In this document: positions 1 to 9,687 of the stretch, in pieces
Numbering within the stretch: position 1 is the stretch's first letter
Layout: every line of letters starts with the position of its first letter
NCBI RefSeq assembly: GCF_000349845.1
Contig: NC_020829.1
Location: 248,001 to 312,000 of the forward strand
Direction: 5' to 3'
DNA from: Pseudomonas sp. ATCC 13867
GTDB taxonomy: Bacteria; Pseudomonadota; Gammaproteobacteria; Pseudomonadales; Pseudomonadaceae
Length of the DNA: 64,000 bases
Notes under the pieces: model-generated
What the model was told of the DNA's origin: nothing
Database searches by the model: none
The model's input: the letters and a program-made list of their open reading frames with translations, nothing else
Program-made: the position numbers and the translations under genes

Positions 1-204
1 CATCTGCTGGTGCTCAGCGAAGAGTCGCGGCTGATCATGGAACTGGATGGGCAGGGCGGCCTGGTCAGCTTCCGCTCGCTTGGCGGTTTCGGCGACCTGG
101 AGCACGGCGCGCCCCAGGCCGAGGGGCTGAGCATGGACGCCGACGGCAATCTCTACGTGGTCAGCGAGCCGAACCTCTTCTATCGCTTCGAGAGGCAGCG
201 CTGA
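1..204 (+). CDS. C-terminal fragment of SdiA-regulated-like protein (5' truncated)
   Basis: The reading frame is open from the first base of the window and stops at 202-204, so only the last 67 residues are present. The sequence has the short beta-strand rhythm of a beta-propeller, with segments such as LVLSEESRLIMELD and LSMDADGNLYVVSEPNLFYRF. This resembles the C-terminal blade of the SdiA-regulated family (YjiK-like). The family is typically exported or membrane-anchored and its biochemical role is unclear. The family call rests on the fragment alone and is tentative. Confidence 0.55.
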   Translation, partial: HLLVLSEESRLIMELDGQGGLVSFRSLGGFGDLEHGAPQAEGLSMDADGNLYVVSEPNLFYRFERQR

Positions 205-252
205 GGCGGCTTTTCGATAACCGCGAGGGCCTCTTCCGAATGCCGCCGGGGC

Positions 253-900
253 TCAGTGGCTCTGCGCGCCGGCGCCTCCGGCCTGGCGCCGGATCAGCGC
301 CAGGTTGCGCAGGTAGACCAGGATGCCGAAGGACTGGCCGAGGATGATGATGGGGTCGCGCTGCGCCACGGCGTAGCTGAACAGCAATACGCTGCCAGCC
401 ATCGACAGGTACCAGAAGTGGATCGGGTTGACCGGCCGGCCAGCGCGCTCGGAATACCACAGTTGCAGCACGAAGCGCCCGGTGAAGAGCGTCTGGCCGA
501 ACATACCGATCGCGGTCCAGAGCGGGTCGGCGCCGGTGATCGCCTTGAGCATCGGCTCGGGCTTCGACATCCAGCCCAGCGCGATGGCCACCGCCGCCCA
601 GGTCAGCCAGGGCCAGGCGAAGAACAGTGGCCGGCCACCGCCGTGGCGGCGGTCCAGTTCCAGGTTGCGCAGGTAGATGGCCAGGCCGGCGAGCTGCCCC
701 AGGCAGATCACCAGGTCGCGCTGGTGGGTGGCGTAGGCCAGCAACAGCACCGCTCCGGCGCAGCTGAAATACCAGAAATGCACCGGCATCAGGCTCTTGC
801 GCGCGCGCTCGGACAACACCCACTGGACCAGGAAGCGGGCGGAGAAAGCCGCCTGCGCGAGCAGTCCGATGGCGAACCACAGTGGATTGGCGGCGTTCAA
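253..900 (-). CDS. Membrane protein with two tandem lipid A biosynthesis N-terminal (LAB_N) domains
   Basis: The product is a 215-residue integral membrane protein built from two homologous halves. Each half carries F(S/T)xRFxxQ, then SER, then P(V/I)HFWY, and ends in YLRNL (about residues 19-83 and 143-207). This is the LAB_N fold found at the N-terminus of some LpxB proteins and in stand-alone small proteins; its molecular function is not established. The chosen start is a TTG at 900, because a GAGGGG Shine-Dalgarno lies about 10 bases upstream and the homology begins directly after it. The open frame extends to 1197, but the upstream part has no domain character. Involvement in lipid A or undecaprenyl-sugar metabolism is inference from the domain name only. 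Confidence 0.75.
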   Translation of the reverse strand: MNAANPLWFAIGLLAQAAFSARFLVQWVLSERARKSLMPVHFWYFSCAGAVLLLAYATHQRDLVICLGQLAGLAIYLRNLELDRRHGGGRPLFFAWPWLTWAAVAIALGWMSKPEPMLKAITGADPLWTAIGMFGQTLFTGRFVLQLWYSERAGRPVNPIHFWYLSMAGSVLLFSYAVAQRDPIIILGQSFGILVYLRNLALIRRQAGGAGAQSH

Positions 901-1142
901 GCGGGGCCCCTCGTCGGATCGTCGAGAGCCGCGCCGGGCGCGGCCTGTAGCACAGCCGGAAGCATAGAGGCGGCAGATGTCGCTTTGGTGGCGGCGGCGG
1001 AAGGTCGAGTCGGGCGATTCGCGGCGGGATGGAGCGATGGCGACGGGCGGGATCAACATTCCCCCGGTGCCTGCACGTCCGGGGGTGTGGACGGGGCACC
1101 GAGGCCAGGCGGCAGGAGCCGCAACACGAGGGGAATGGAAAT

Positions 1143-1212
1143 CGACCTTGTCTTGTGGACAAGGTCGGACTCCGACCCTTCGAGGGGTACCTGACAAGTC
1201 TCCCGAAGGGTG
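1143..1212. ncRNA. Candidate structured RNA element (serial hairpins)
   Basis: Three inverted repeats follow one another in 70 bases: a perfect 10-bp stem with a 5-base loop, an overlapping 13-base palindrome, and an 8-bp stem that encloses CCTGACAAGTC. The first hairpin and the GTCGGAC palindrome share bases, so alternative foldings are possible, as in attenuators. I do not recognise an Rfam family, and strand and function are undetermined. Confidence 0.3.
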
Positions 1213-1282
1213 CGAGAGCGCGCCAACGATAGAAGCTGGCCACTAGCCGGTCAATCGAAAACGACAAACGCCTGTTGGGCAT

Positions 1283-1297
1283 GTTCGATATTCGAAC
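1283..1297. promoter_or_regulatory. Inverted repeat GTTCGA-N3-TCGAAC, possible operator
   Basis: This is a perfect 6-bp inverted repeat with a 3-base spacer. It sits about 50 bases upstream of a TATACT hexamer and 178 bases upstream of the dicarboxylate transporter start. The placement would suit a transcription factor site, but the cognate regulator is not in this window. Confidence 0.3.
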
Positions 1298-1474
1298 CGA
1301 AACGTGACGGAGAACAGTGGATTTCGTTAGCCGGCTATCGGAGGTTGTCTATACTGTTTCCAAATGTGTCGGCGAAAAATCACCGGGTTCAGGTGACGAT
1401 TCGTCCGATGCGAGGCGGCCAGGGACTTCCGCTCAGACACCCGGGAAGCAGTTCAACCCAACAAGAGAAGCCCC

Positions 1475-2782
1475 ATGAACGCACCTGCCTCCGTACCGCA
1501 GTATTCCGCCCATGAGCGCCGCTCGCGCATTCTCGCCATCGTCGGCGCATCGTCGGGCAACCTGGTGGAGTGGTTCGACTTCTACGTCTACGCCTTCACC
1601 GCCCTGTACTTCGCCCACGCCTTCTTCCCCTCGGACAACCCGACGGTACAACTGCTCAACACCGCCGGGGTGTTCGCCGCCGGCTTCCTGATGCGTCCCA
1701 TCGGCGGCTGGATGTTCGGCCGCATCGCCGACAAGAAGGGCCGCAAGACCGCGATGATGATCTCGGTGCTGATGATGTGCGGCGGCTCGCTGGCGATTGC
1801 CGTGATGCCGACCTACGCCACCATCGGCGTTGCAGCGCCCGCCCTGCTGCTGCTCGCGCGGCTGTTCCAGGGGCTCTCGGTGGGCGGCGAGTACGGCACC
1901 AGCGCGACCTACATGAGCGAGGTGGCGCTCAAGGGCCAGCGCGGCTTCTTCGCCTCGTTCCAGTACGTCACCCTGATCGGCGGCCAACTGCTGGCGGTGC
2001 TGGTGGTGGTGGTCCTGCAGCAGCTGCTGAGCACCGACGAGCTGCGCGAGTGGGGCTGGCGGATTCCCTTCGTGGTCGGTGCCATCACCGCGGTGATCGC
2101 CTTCTACCTGCGCCGCTCGCTGAGCGAGACAGCCAAGGCGTCCAACCTCAACCGCAAGGAATCGGGCACCCTCACCGAACTGTTCGCCCACCACAAGCGC
2201 GCCTTCTTCACCGTGCTCGGCTTCACCGCCGGCGGCTCGCTGATCTTCTACACCTTCACCACCTACATGCAGAAATACCTGGTGAACACCGCCGGCATGG
2301 ACCCGAAGGTGGCCAGCGGCGTGATGACCTTCGCGCTGTTCTGCTACATGTGCATGCAGCCGCTGTTCGGCGCGCTGTCCGACCGCATCGGGCGCAAGAC
2401 CTCGATGCTCTGGTTCGGCATCCTGGGGATGCTCTTCACCTGGCCGATCCTCTCCGCGCTGAAGGCGGTGAGCAGCCCCTACCTGGCCTTCGTGCTGATC
2501 ATCGCAGCGATGGCCATCGTCAGCCTGTACACCTCCATCAGCGGCCTGATCAAGTCGGAGATGTTCCCGCCGCAGATCCGCGCCCTGGGCGTGGGCCTGT
2601 CCTATGCGGTGGGCAACGCCATCTTCGGCGGCTCGGCGGAATACGTCGCCCTGGGCCTGAAGAGCCTCGGCATCGAGGAGTACTTCTACATCTATGTCTC
2701 GGTCATGTGCGGCGTGGCGCTGGTGGTCTGCCTGCTGCTGCCGGACCTGCGCAAGGTCAGTTACCTCAACGACGAGGACTGA
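1475..2782 (+). CDS. MFS alpha-ketoglutarate / C5-dicarboxylate:H+ symporter (KgtP/PA5530-like)
   Basis: A 435-residue, 12-helix major facilitator of the metabolite:H+ symporter branch. Visible signatures are [14 protein letters not shown] near residue 29, the loop 2-3 motif [11 protein letters not shown] (about 82-93), [13 protein letters not shown], and the mirror motif DRIGRKT in the second half. The sequence closely resembles P. aeruginosa PA5530, which is known to import C5-dicarboxylates such as alpha-ketoglutarate and glutarate. The ATG at 1475 follows AAGAGAAG. The stretch AACAAGAG overlapping the ribosome binding site resembles a Crc/Hfq CA motif, suggesting catabolite repression (inference). 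The gene converges on the drug exporter with a 19-bp gap. Confidence 0.85.
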   Translation: MNAPASVPQYSAHERRSRILAIVGASSGNLVEWFDFYVYAFTALYFAHAFFPSDNPTVQLLNTAGVFAAGFLMRPIGGWMFGRIADKKGRKTAMMISVLMMCGGSLAIAVMPTYATIGVAAPALLLLARLFQGLSVGGEYGTSATYMSEVALKGQRGFFASFQYVTLIGGQLLAVLVVVVLQQLLSTDELREWGWRIPFVVGAITAVIAFYLRRSLSETAKASNLNRKESGTLTELFAHHKRAFFTVLGFTAGGSLIFYTFTTYMQKYLVNTAGMDPKVASGVMTFALFCYMCMQPLFGALSDRIGRKTSMLWFGILGMLFTWPILSALKAVSSPYLAFVLIIAAMAIVSLYTSISGLIKSEMFPPQIRALGVGLSYAVGNAIFGGSAEYVALGLKSLGIEEYFYIYVSVMCGVALVVCLLLPDLRKVSYLNDED

Positions 2783-2801
2783 GTCGCCTCGCGCCTGAAG
2801 G

Positions 2802-4289
2802 CTAGTTGTCGGCCCGGCCACGCAGCGCGTGGTCGGGCAACGCCAGGGCGATCAGCAGCGTCAGGACGCCGAAGCCGGCGCTGATCAGGAACAGGTGGCT
2901 GAACACCTGGTCCAGCACCTGCCGCTGCGCCTCGTGGCCCGCGCCACCCAGGCTGTCCAGCAGGGCGCTGGCCGACAGGCCGTGGCCGGCGTCGCCCGCC
3001 AGCGGCTGCAGCATGGCCAGCAACAGGGCCGACATCAGCGCGATGCCCACCGCGCCGCCGAGGGAGCGGAACAGCGTGATGTTGCTGGTGGCCACGCCCA
3101 GGTAGCGGCTGTCCACGGCGCTCTGCGCTGCCACCAGACTGGTGGGGAACTGGGTGCCGGCGGCGATGCCGGTGAGCAGCATGCACAGGCCCGAGAGCAG
3201 GTAGGCGTCCGGCGAGGTCAGCGCAAGGCCGGCGATGGCGCCGGGCGCCAACAGCGCGCCCGCGACGATCTGCGGCTTGTAGCGTCCGAGGACTGCGGTC
3301 AGGCGGCCGCAGCAGTACGCCCCCAGCGGCACGCCCATCGCCAGCGGCAGCAGGTGCAGCGCCGCGCTGTCCGCGCCCGCGCCGGTCACCGACTGGAAGC
3401 GCAATGGCACCAGCACCGATAGCGAGATGACCTGGAAGCTGGCGAAGAAGCTGATCAGCCAGCTCAACGTCGCCGCGCGGATACGGAACAGTTGCATCGG
3501 CACCAGCGGTTCCGGCGCGCGGCGTTCCTGCATGACGAACAGCGCGATCAACACCAGCGCGGCGGCGAACAGTCCAAGCATCTGCGGGTCGTTCCAGCGC
3601 GCGCCCTGGCCGACCTCGGTGATCGCCAGCAGCAGGCTGCCCAGGCCTGCGATCATCAGCGCGGTGCCCAGGTAGTCGATCACCGGCTGGCGGCCCGGCA
3701 CCGGCAGGCCGCGCAAGGTGCGGCGGGACACGGCGAGGGCGACCAGTCCCACCGGCAGGTTGATCAGGAACACCCAGCGCCAGGACAGGTACTCGGTCAG
3801 CAGGCCGCCCAACACCGGTCCGGCGATGCTCGCCACCGCGTACATGCTGCTGAAATAGCCCTGGTAGCGGCCGCGTTCGCGGGGCGGGACGATGTCGCCG
3901 ATGATCGCCTGGCTCACCGACATCATGCCGCCGGCGCCGATGCCCTGCAGCACGCGGGCGAGCACCAGCTGCTCCATGCTCTGCGCGGCGCCGCAGAGCG
4001 CCGAGGCGGCGGTGAATACGCCGATGGCGAACAGCATCAGCACGCGGCGCCCGTAGAGGTCGCCGAGCTTGCCGTAGATCGGCATGGAGATGGTCATCGC
4101 CACCATGTAGCCGGAGATGACCCAGGCGAGCAGGTCGAAATCGCCGAAGCCGGCGGAGATCGCCGGAAGCGACACGGCGACGATGGTCTGGTCCAGCGCG
4201 CCGAGGAAGATCGCCAGCATCAGTCCCACCAGTACGGTGCGGACCGCCGGGCGCGGCGCGGAGAAGGTATTCAAGGCGGTCCCCTTCAC
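2802..4289 (-). CDS. DHA2-family (EmrB/QacA) MFS drug efflux transporter
   Basis: A 495-residue protein with the 14-helix profile of the DHA2 drug:H+ antiporters. Motif D1-like LGALDQTIVAVSLP lies in helix 1, GKLGDLYGRR in loop 2-3, and the antiporter motif C segment SIAGPVLGGLL in helix 5. PPRERGRYQG and SWRWVFLINLPVG are typical EmrB/MdtD segments. No membrane-fusion (EmrA) partner and no regulator are adjacent, so it probably works as a single-component inner-membrane exporter. Substrate unknown. The start ATG at 4289 gives MKGTALNTF. It is transcribed convergently with the upstream symporter. Confidence 0.85.
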   Translation of the reverse strand: MKGTALNTFSAPRPAVRTVLVGLMLAIFLGALDQTIVAVSLPAISAGFGDFDLLAWVISGYMVAMTISMPIYGKLGDLYGRRVLMLFAIGVFTAASALCGAAQSMEQLVLARVLQGIGAGGMMSVSQAIIGDIVPPRERGRYQGYFSSMYAVASIAGPVLGGLLTEYLSWRWVFLINLPVGLVALAVSRRTLRGLPVPGRQPVIDYLGTALMIAGLGSLLLAITEVGQGARWNDPQMLGLFAAALVLIALFVMQERRAPEPLVPMQLFRIRAATLSWLISFFASFQVISLSVLVPLRFQSVTGAGADSAALHLLPLAMGVPLGAYCCGRLTAVLGRYKPQIVAGALLAPGAIAGLALTSPDAYLLSGLCMLLTGIAAGTQFPTSLVAAQSAVDSRYLGVATSNITLFRSLGGAVGIALMSALLLAMLQPLAGDAGHGLSASALLDSLGGAGHEAQRQVLDQVFSHLFLISAGFGVLTLLIALALPDHALRGRADN

Positions 4290-4549
4290 TGCAGAGGGCC
4301 TTCGGTCGGAAGGCGCCGAAAGGAGGCACAGTGTAGCCCAGGCCAGGGTCCAATGATTACGGGGCTTGCCGTCCGCGCGTCATTGTTTCCGCTGCGCAAA
4401 GGCTCTATCTCAGACCCGGCAAGAATGTCTCCGGGAGCGGCTGCTACGCTTGCATGGCGAACTATCCATCCGTGGCGCTACCGGACGCGATCCGCGCCCG
4501 ATAGCTTTGCGCGAGCCAGGCCATAGGGACAGACTATGGAGGAACTGGT

Positions 4550-4556
4550 CTATAGT
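4550..4556 (+). promoter_or_regulatory. RpoS-like -10 element (CTATAGT) of cfa
   Basis: CTATAGT lies 29 bases upstream of the cyclopropane synthase start and matches the CTATACT-type -10 sequence preferred by sigma-S. No good -35 TTGACA is seen at 17 bp, which also fits RpoS use. cfa genes of other Pseudomonas are RpoS-controlled, so stationary-phase induction is the likely meaning. The rest of the 4290-4584 gap holds nothing else I can support. Confidence 0.4.
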
Positions 4557-4584
4557 TCTTCAGCCCTGTGACCAGGAGGTATGC

Positions 4585-5769
4585 ATGAAAGCCAATCTGC
4601 CCTCTGAGTTGCTGTCCCTGCAGCTGCCGTTGCGCATCCGCATCGGCGAGACCCAGGCCTTCGACCTGGGGCCGGATCCGCAGGTAACTCTCGTCGTGCG
4701 CGACCCTACGCTGCTGACCGAGATCACCCAGCCCAGCCTCGATGTGCTGGGCCGCGCCTACGTCGAGAAGCGCATGGACATCGAAGGCCCCATTGGCGAT
4801 GTGATCGCTATGGGCGATGCCCTGAGCGCTGCCCTGGGTACCGACGATGCGGGGGGGGACTACGTGCGCGAAAGCCACGACAAGTCCACCGACGCCGAGG
4901 CGATCCACTACCACTACGACCTTTCCAACGCGTTCTACCAGCTCTGGCTGGACCCGGAGATGGTGTACTCCTGCGCCTACTACGAGACCGGCAGCGAGGA
5001 CCTGGCCACCGCCCAGGTCGCCAAGCTGCGCCACCTGTGCCGCAAGCTGCGCCTCAAACCCGGCGAGAAGCTGCTCGACGTCGGCTGCGGCTGGGGCGGC
5101 CTGGCGCGCCTGGCGGCGAAGGAGTTCGGTGTCCAGGTGCACGGCATCACCCTCAGCGAGGAGCAGCTCAAGCTCGGCCGCGAGCGGATCAGGGCCGAGG
5201 GCCTGGAGGGCAAGGTGACCCTGGAGCTGCGCGACTACCGCGACCTGCCGCGCGACGGCCGCTACGACAAGGTGGTCAGCGTCGGCATGTTCGAACACGT
5301 CGGTCACGCCAATCTGGGCATCTACTTCCAGCACCTGTTCGACGCGGTGCGGCCGGGCGGGCTGGTGATGAACCACGGCATCACCTCCAGCAACACCGAC
5401 GGCCGTCCGGTCGGGCGCGGCGCCGGCGACTTCATCGACCGCTACGTGTTCCCCCACGGCGAGCTGCCGCACCTGTCGCTGGCCGTCGCCCGCATGAGCG
5501 AGGCGGGGCTGGAAGTGGTCGATGTCGAAGGGCTGCGCCTGCACTACGCGCGCACCCTGGACTTCTGGAGCGCCAACCTCGAGGCGAAGCTGGCCGAAGC
5601 GGCGCGACTGGTGCCCGACCAGGCCCTGCGCATCTGGCGCCTGTACCTCGCCGGTTGCGCCTACGGGTTCAAGAAAGGCTGGATCAACCTGCACCAGATA
5701 CTTGCCAGCAGGCCGCACGCGGACGGTAGCCAGGAAGTGCCCTGGAGCCGGCGGGATATCTACGTCTGA
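4585..5769 (+). CDS. cfa: Cyclopropane-fatty-acyl-phospholipid synthase
   Basis: This 394-residue SAM-dependent methyltransferase adds a methylene group to cis-unsaturated acyl chains of membrane phospholipids. The Pfam-type N-terminal part (VLGRAYVEKRMDIEG) is followed by the lipid-binding segment AIHYHYDLSNAFYQLWLDP. SAM motif I is LLDVGCGWGGLA (about 163-174), and SVGMFEHVGHANL and the C-terminal tail GFKKGWINLHQ follow. The frame is open from 4366. The ATG at 4585 is chosen because AGGAGGT precedes it and homology starts there; ATG 4581 is out of frame. Length matches the Pseudomonas family. It probably hardens membranes in stationary phase and under acid or solvent stress. Confidence 0.92.
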   Translation: MKANLPSELLSLQLPLRIRIGETQAFDLGPDPQVTLVVRDPTLLTEITQPSLDVLGRAYVEKRMDIEGPIGDVIAMGDALSAALGTDDAGGDYVRESHDKSTDAEAIHYHYDLSNAFYQLWLDPEMVYSCAYYETGSEDLATAQVAKLRHLCRKLRLKPGEKLLDVGCGWGGLARLAAKEFGVQVHGITLSEEQLKLGRERIRAEGLEGKVTLELRDYRDLPRDGRYDKVVSVGMFEHVGHANLGIYFQHLFDAVRPGGLVMNHGITSSNTDGRPVGRGAGDFIDRYVFPHGELPHLSLAVARMSEAGLEVVDVEGLRLHYARTLDFWSANLEAKLAEAARLVPDQALRIWRLYLAGCAYGFKKGWINLHQILASRPHADGSQEVPWSRRDIYV

Positions 5770-5909
5770 TCCTGAAAAAGCGATGCAATCGGACCCGGAT
5801 TTCCGGGCCCGATTCGTTCGGGCTGCACCCCAGGGCGGTGTCGTAATGCTTGCATCACAGGCCGGCAGAGGATAAACCGTCGCCTCCTTTTGGCTTGCCC
5901 CTGCGAATC

Positions 5910-6380
5910 ATGGTGTCTTTCTTCCCCGAACTGTCTCTCGTCGAACTCACTCCCGCCCAGGCGCCGTGGCCACTTCTGCTGCTGGCCGATCCGAGCCGCG
6001 CGCAGATCGAGCGGTACTTGCCACAGTCGCGGGTGCTGGCGCTCAGCGACAGCGAGGCGGTGCGCGGCGTGCTCACGCTGACCGCGCGCAGCTGGGGCGT
6101 GATCGAGATCACCAACCTGGCGGTGGAAGAGGAATGGCAGGGCCGCGGCCTGGCCCGGCGCCTGCTGACAGCGGCCATCGATGCCGCGCGAGCCATCGGC
6201 GCGCTGCGGCTGGACATCGCCACCGGCAACTCCAGCCTGGCGCAACTGGGTCTGTACCAGCGCATGGGCTTCCGCATCGCCTGCGTGGAGCACGACTACT
6301 TTTCGCTGAACTACCCGGAGCCGATCATCGAGAATGGCATCCGCTGCCGCGATCGCATACGCCTGGACCTGGTGCTCTAG
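5910..6380 (+). CDS. GNAT family N-acetyltransferase
   Basis: A 156-residue single-domain GCN5-related acetyltransferase. The acetyl-CoA loop appears as EEEWQGRGLARRLL (about residues 71-84), preceded by the strand VIEITNLAV and followed by LRLDIATGNSSLAQLGLYQRMGF. The acceptor substrate cannot be deduced. The ATG at 5910 is preferred over the TTG at 5850 because the upstream part has no domain character, although no strong Shine-Dalgarno precedes either. Its TAG stop shares the palindrome CTAG with the stop of convergent folE2, so the two genes overlap by four bases. Confidence 0.8.
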   Translation: MVSFFPELSLVELTPAQAPWPLLLLADPSRAQIERYLPQSRVLALSDSEAVRGVLTLTARSWGVIEITNLAVEEEWQGRGLARRLLTAAIDAARAIGALRLDIATGNSSLAQLGLYQRMGFRIACVEHDYFSLNYPEPIIENGIRCRDRIRLDLVL

Positions 6381-7264
6381 GGCCGTACCCAACGGCTCGC
6401 CGCCACCGCGTCGTGGGCGTGCAGGCTTTCCGCATGCACCACACGCACCTCGAAGCCTGACACCTCTTCGCGCTGCAGCAGCGCCCGGTGCAGCCGGCGC
6501 GCGGCGTCCTCGCAGAACATCAGGTTCTGTCCGTTGGCCAATGCAAAGGCCTGTTCGTCGGCGCGCTTCACCGCCGTCTGCACGGCGGTACCGAGGGCGG
6601 CCTCGGCGTGGTCGATCAACTCGCTGAAAGCGAATGTCCGCGCGGCCGGGTCGAGGCGCAGTTGTAGCCGCGCCTCGCTGCGCTGGCTGTGTGGCGTGGC
6701 GAGGATGCCCTGCGGGCTGCCGAGCCAGGCGCGGACCTCGCTGGCCTTCAGCGGACGGCCTGCGAAGTCGGCGTCGAAACGCTCCTGGATCAGTTGGCGC
6801 GCCAGCGCCGCCGAGCACGGGCAGGTCGAGGAGTAGGGCAGGCTCAGGCGCAGTTCCAGTTGCAACACGTCATCTTCCAGCTGCGCGTGGATTTCGCAGG
6901 GGTAGCGCTTCCATCCGCTCAGCGGGCTGACCAGTGCCGGGCGCCGCAGCATCAGTTCGAAACGCAGTACCAGGCTGGCGCGTCGGGAGAGCTGCGCGTG
7001 GCTTCTGAGGAATTGCCTGAGCAGGTCACGCAGCAGCGCGGGTGAAAGCTCCGTGTCCGCCAGCGCCTCCAGCTCCAGGTACAGCCGCGACATGTGGATG
7101 CCGCGCGCATCGGCTTCATCGAGGCTGACGCCGGCATCGGCATAGGCGGCAACGCGCTCGCCGGCGATGCGCAGCGGCACGGCGATGCCCTGCATGCCGA
7201 CCCAGTCGAGCGGGACGGGCAGGTGGGTGGATTGGCAGGCGATATCGGGGAGCAGGGCGGTCAT
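6377..7264 (-). CDS. folE2: GTP cyclohydrolase IB (FolE2), zinc-independent isozyme
   Basis: A 295-residue member of the FolE2 family. It converts GTP to 7,8-dihydroneopterin triphosphate, the first step of folate synthesis. Unlike FolE it does not depend on zinc and is used when zinc is scarce. Recognisable parts are the N-terminal VGMQGIAVPLRI, the central HMSRLYLELEAL, and STCPCSAALARQ around residue 147 with the active-site cysteine region. A Zur-like palindrome (7287-7299) lies 22 bases upstream of the ATG, and dksA2 and a CobW GTPase lie nearby. This is the known zinc-sparing arrangement of P. aeruginosa. Confidence 0.92.
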   Translation of the reverse strand: MTALLPDIACQSTHLPVPLDWVGMQGIAVPLRIAGERVAAYADAGVSLDEADARGIHMSRLYLELEALADTELSPALLRDLLRQFLRSHAQLSRRASLVLRFELMLRRPALVSPLSGWKRYPCEIHAQLEDDVLQLELRLSLPYSSTCPCSAALARQLIQERFDADFAGRPLKASEVRAWLGSPQGILATPHSQRSEARLQLRLDPAARTFAFSELIDHAEAALGTAVQTAVKRADEQAFALANGQNLMFCEDAARRLHRALLQREEVSGFEVRVVHAESLHAHDAVAASRWVRP

Positions 7265-7286
7265 GGGCGGGTCGCGGTCAACGGTT

Positions 7287-7299
7287 GTTATAATATAAC
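7287..7299. promoter_or_regulatory. Zur box upstream of folE2
   Basis: GTTATAATATAAC is a perfect 6-1-6 palindrome matching the core of gammaproteobacterial Zur operators. It ends 22 bp from the folE2 start, where Zn-loaded Zur would block transcription. The same 13-mer recurs at 7829-7841. Confidence 0.85.
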
Positions 7300-7341
7300 G
7301 TATTTACTTTCCGGCGATCCCGCAATGGGCTCGTCAGCGTT

Positions 7342-7743
7342 TCAGCGTTCCTGTTGCTTGCAACCGCTGACCCGGCCGCAGGTCAGCCGCGCGCTGTCAC
7401 CGGTGGAGCTGCTGAAGCGGCTGATGTTGGTCCAGCCGATGCCGCGGCTGGTGCCGACCCACACCTGGCCGTCGCTGGTCACGCCGCTGAAGAAGGTCAG
7501 GCTGCCGTAGCGCGTGCCGGTCTGCGCCCAGCGCCGGCCGCTGCTCGCCTCGAAGCCGCGCAGGTAGGTGTCGTGGCCCTGGGTGGCGATGCTGTAGCGA
7601 TTCCCCGAATCGTCCATGCAGGCCAGCACCGAAGCGGACCAGGCGCAGCGCGCGGGCTGCTCGCCGGGAAAGGGCAGCGGCGCGGAACCGCTGGCGTGGG
7701 CGAAGGGAGCGAGCAGGCAGAACAGCAGGGCGCGGCGCAGCAT
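7342..7743 (-). CDS. Small secreted protein of unknown function in the zinc cluster
   Basis: A 133-residue product starting MLRRALLFCLLAPFAHASG, a clear Sec signal peptide with probable cleavage after AHA. The mature part has four cysteines and short tryptophan/glycine-rich strands (GHDTYLRGFEASSGRRW, GQVWVGTSRGIGW), suggesting a small beta-rich periplasmic or extracellular domain. I do not recognise a family. The frame is open to 7827, but the ATG at 7743 places the signal peptide at the N-terminus. The gene diverges from dksA2, and the Zur box at 7829-7841 lies 86 bp upstream of its start, so zinc-dependent control is possible (inference). Confidence 0.6.
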   Translation of the reverse strand: MLRRALLFCLLAPFAHASGSAPLPFPGEQPARCAWSASVLACMDDSGNRYSIATQGHDTYLRGFEASSGRRWAQTGTRYGSLTFFSGVTSDGQVWVGTSRGIGWTNISRFSSSTGDSARLTCGRVSGCKQQER

Positions 7744-7828
7744 CGACGGTCTCGGAGGCGGATGGAGCGGAGCATCGGTATCGCATGTCGGAACACGCTT
7801 GTCGATTCTCGATTGCTGGATATGCACT

Positions 7829-7841
7829 GTTATAATATAAC
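7829..7841. promoter_or_regulatory. Zur box between dksA2 and the divergent secreted-protein gene
   Basis: A second exact copy of GTTATAATATAAC, flanked by T and A to extend the palindrome. It lies 32 bp before the dksA2 start and 86 bp before the divergent gene's start. Zur repression of dksA2 is established in P. aeruginosa; control of the divergent gene is inferred. Confidence 0.85.
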
Positions 7842-7872
7842 ATAATCAAATTACTCCCTTCCGGAGACGGCC

Positions 7873-8277
7873 ATGACCGAACAGGAACTGCTCGCCCAGC
7901 CCGGCGATGCCTACATGAGCGAGGCGCAACAGGGTTATTTCCGTGAGTTGCTGCTGCACCAGCGCGGCGAATTGCAGGCGCGCATCGATGAGGAGTTCCG
8001 TGCCTTGCAGGACGGCGAGCGGGCCAGCGACGACGCCGATATCGCCAGTCGCGAGGAAGAACGCCAGTGGCAACTGCGCCGGCTGGAGCGCGAGAAGAAG
8101 CTGCTGGACAAGATCGACCAGGCGCTGGAGCGCCTGGTCCGGGGCGATTACGGCTGGTGCGAGGAAACCGCCGAGCCGATCGGCCTGCGCCGCCTGCTGC
8201 TGCGCCCCACCGCCTCGTTGTGCATCGAGGCCAAGGAGCGCCAGGAACGGCGCGAACTGCACGTCCGCGAAGCCTGA
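7873..8277 (+). CDS. dksA2: DksA2, zinc-independent RNA polymerase-binding regulator
   Basis: A 134-residue DksA paralog that binds the RNA polymerase secondary channel and potentiates ppGpp. A coiled-coil hairpin (about residues 30-90) has the tip motif DDADIA in place of DxxDxA. In the C-terminal zinc-finger region only two of the four usual cysteines remain. The pattern is GWCEET, then [12 protein letters not shown], so Cys-2 is Thr and Cys-4 is Ala. This loss is the hallmark of DksA2, which replaces zinc-finger DksA when zinc is scarce. The gene lies directly behind a Zur box and 17 bp ahead of the CobW-family gene, probably in one operon. Confidence 0.93.
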   Translation: MTEQELLAQPGDAYMSEAQQGYFRELLLHQRGELQARIDEEFRALQDGERASDDADIASREEERQWQLRRLEREKKLLDKIDQALERLVRGDYGWCEETAEPIGLRRLLLRPTASLCIEAKERQERRELHVREA

Positions 8278-8294
8278 TCCCTGGAGACGACCCG

Positions 8295-9509
<1,215 letters not shown>

Positions 9510-9561
9510 GGCGAGGCCTTGAAGACATCCCGTCCGCGTTGCCGATGTTGGGCTGGCGGGC

Positions 9562-9591
9562 AAAAAAAGGGCCGCCAGGGGATGGCGGCCC
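9562..9591 (-). terminator. Intrinsic terminator of the 9688-10041 gene
   Basis: A perfect 8-bp stem, GGGCCGCC/GGCGGCCC, with a 7-base loop is followed on the minus strand by a run of seven T. It lies about 97 bases past the end of the minus-strand gene. Confidence 0.8.
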
Positions 9592-9687
9592 GATTCACCA
9601 AGATCATGCCCGGCGTGGGGTGCCGAGAGGGTGTGAGGTACCCGGCGACAGTAAGCCTGAGGCGTATGACAGGCCGATGACGACGTG

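Larger units (their letters stand above)
901..1474. other. 574-bp intergenic region with inverted repeats upstream of the MFS gene
   Basis: I find no supported gene here; the long open frames are high-GC shadows. The region holds a perfect 10-bp stem (CGACCTTGTC with GACAAGGTCG, 1143-1167). Next comes a 13-bp palindrome, GTCGGACTCCGAC (1164-1176), and then an 8-bp arm pair ACCCTTCG...CGAAGGGT (about 1176-1212). A separate 6-3-6 inverted repeat (1283-1297) and a TATACT hexamer near 1350 lie closer to the transporter gene. This could be a structured leader or a small RNA; neither is proven. Confidence 0.4.

Noticed and set aside
161..1282. 373-codon open frame on the - strand
   Set aside because: It overlaps the LAB_N gene in another frame, is Arg/Pro-rich and has no homology.
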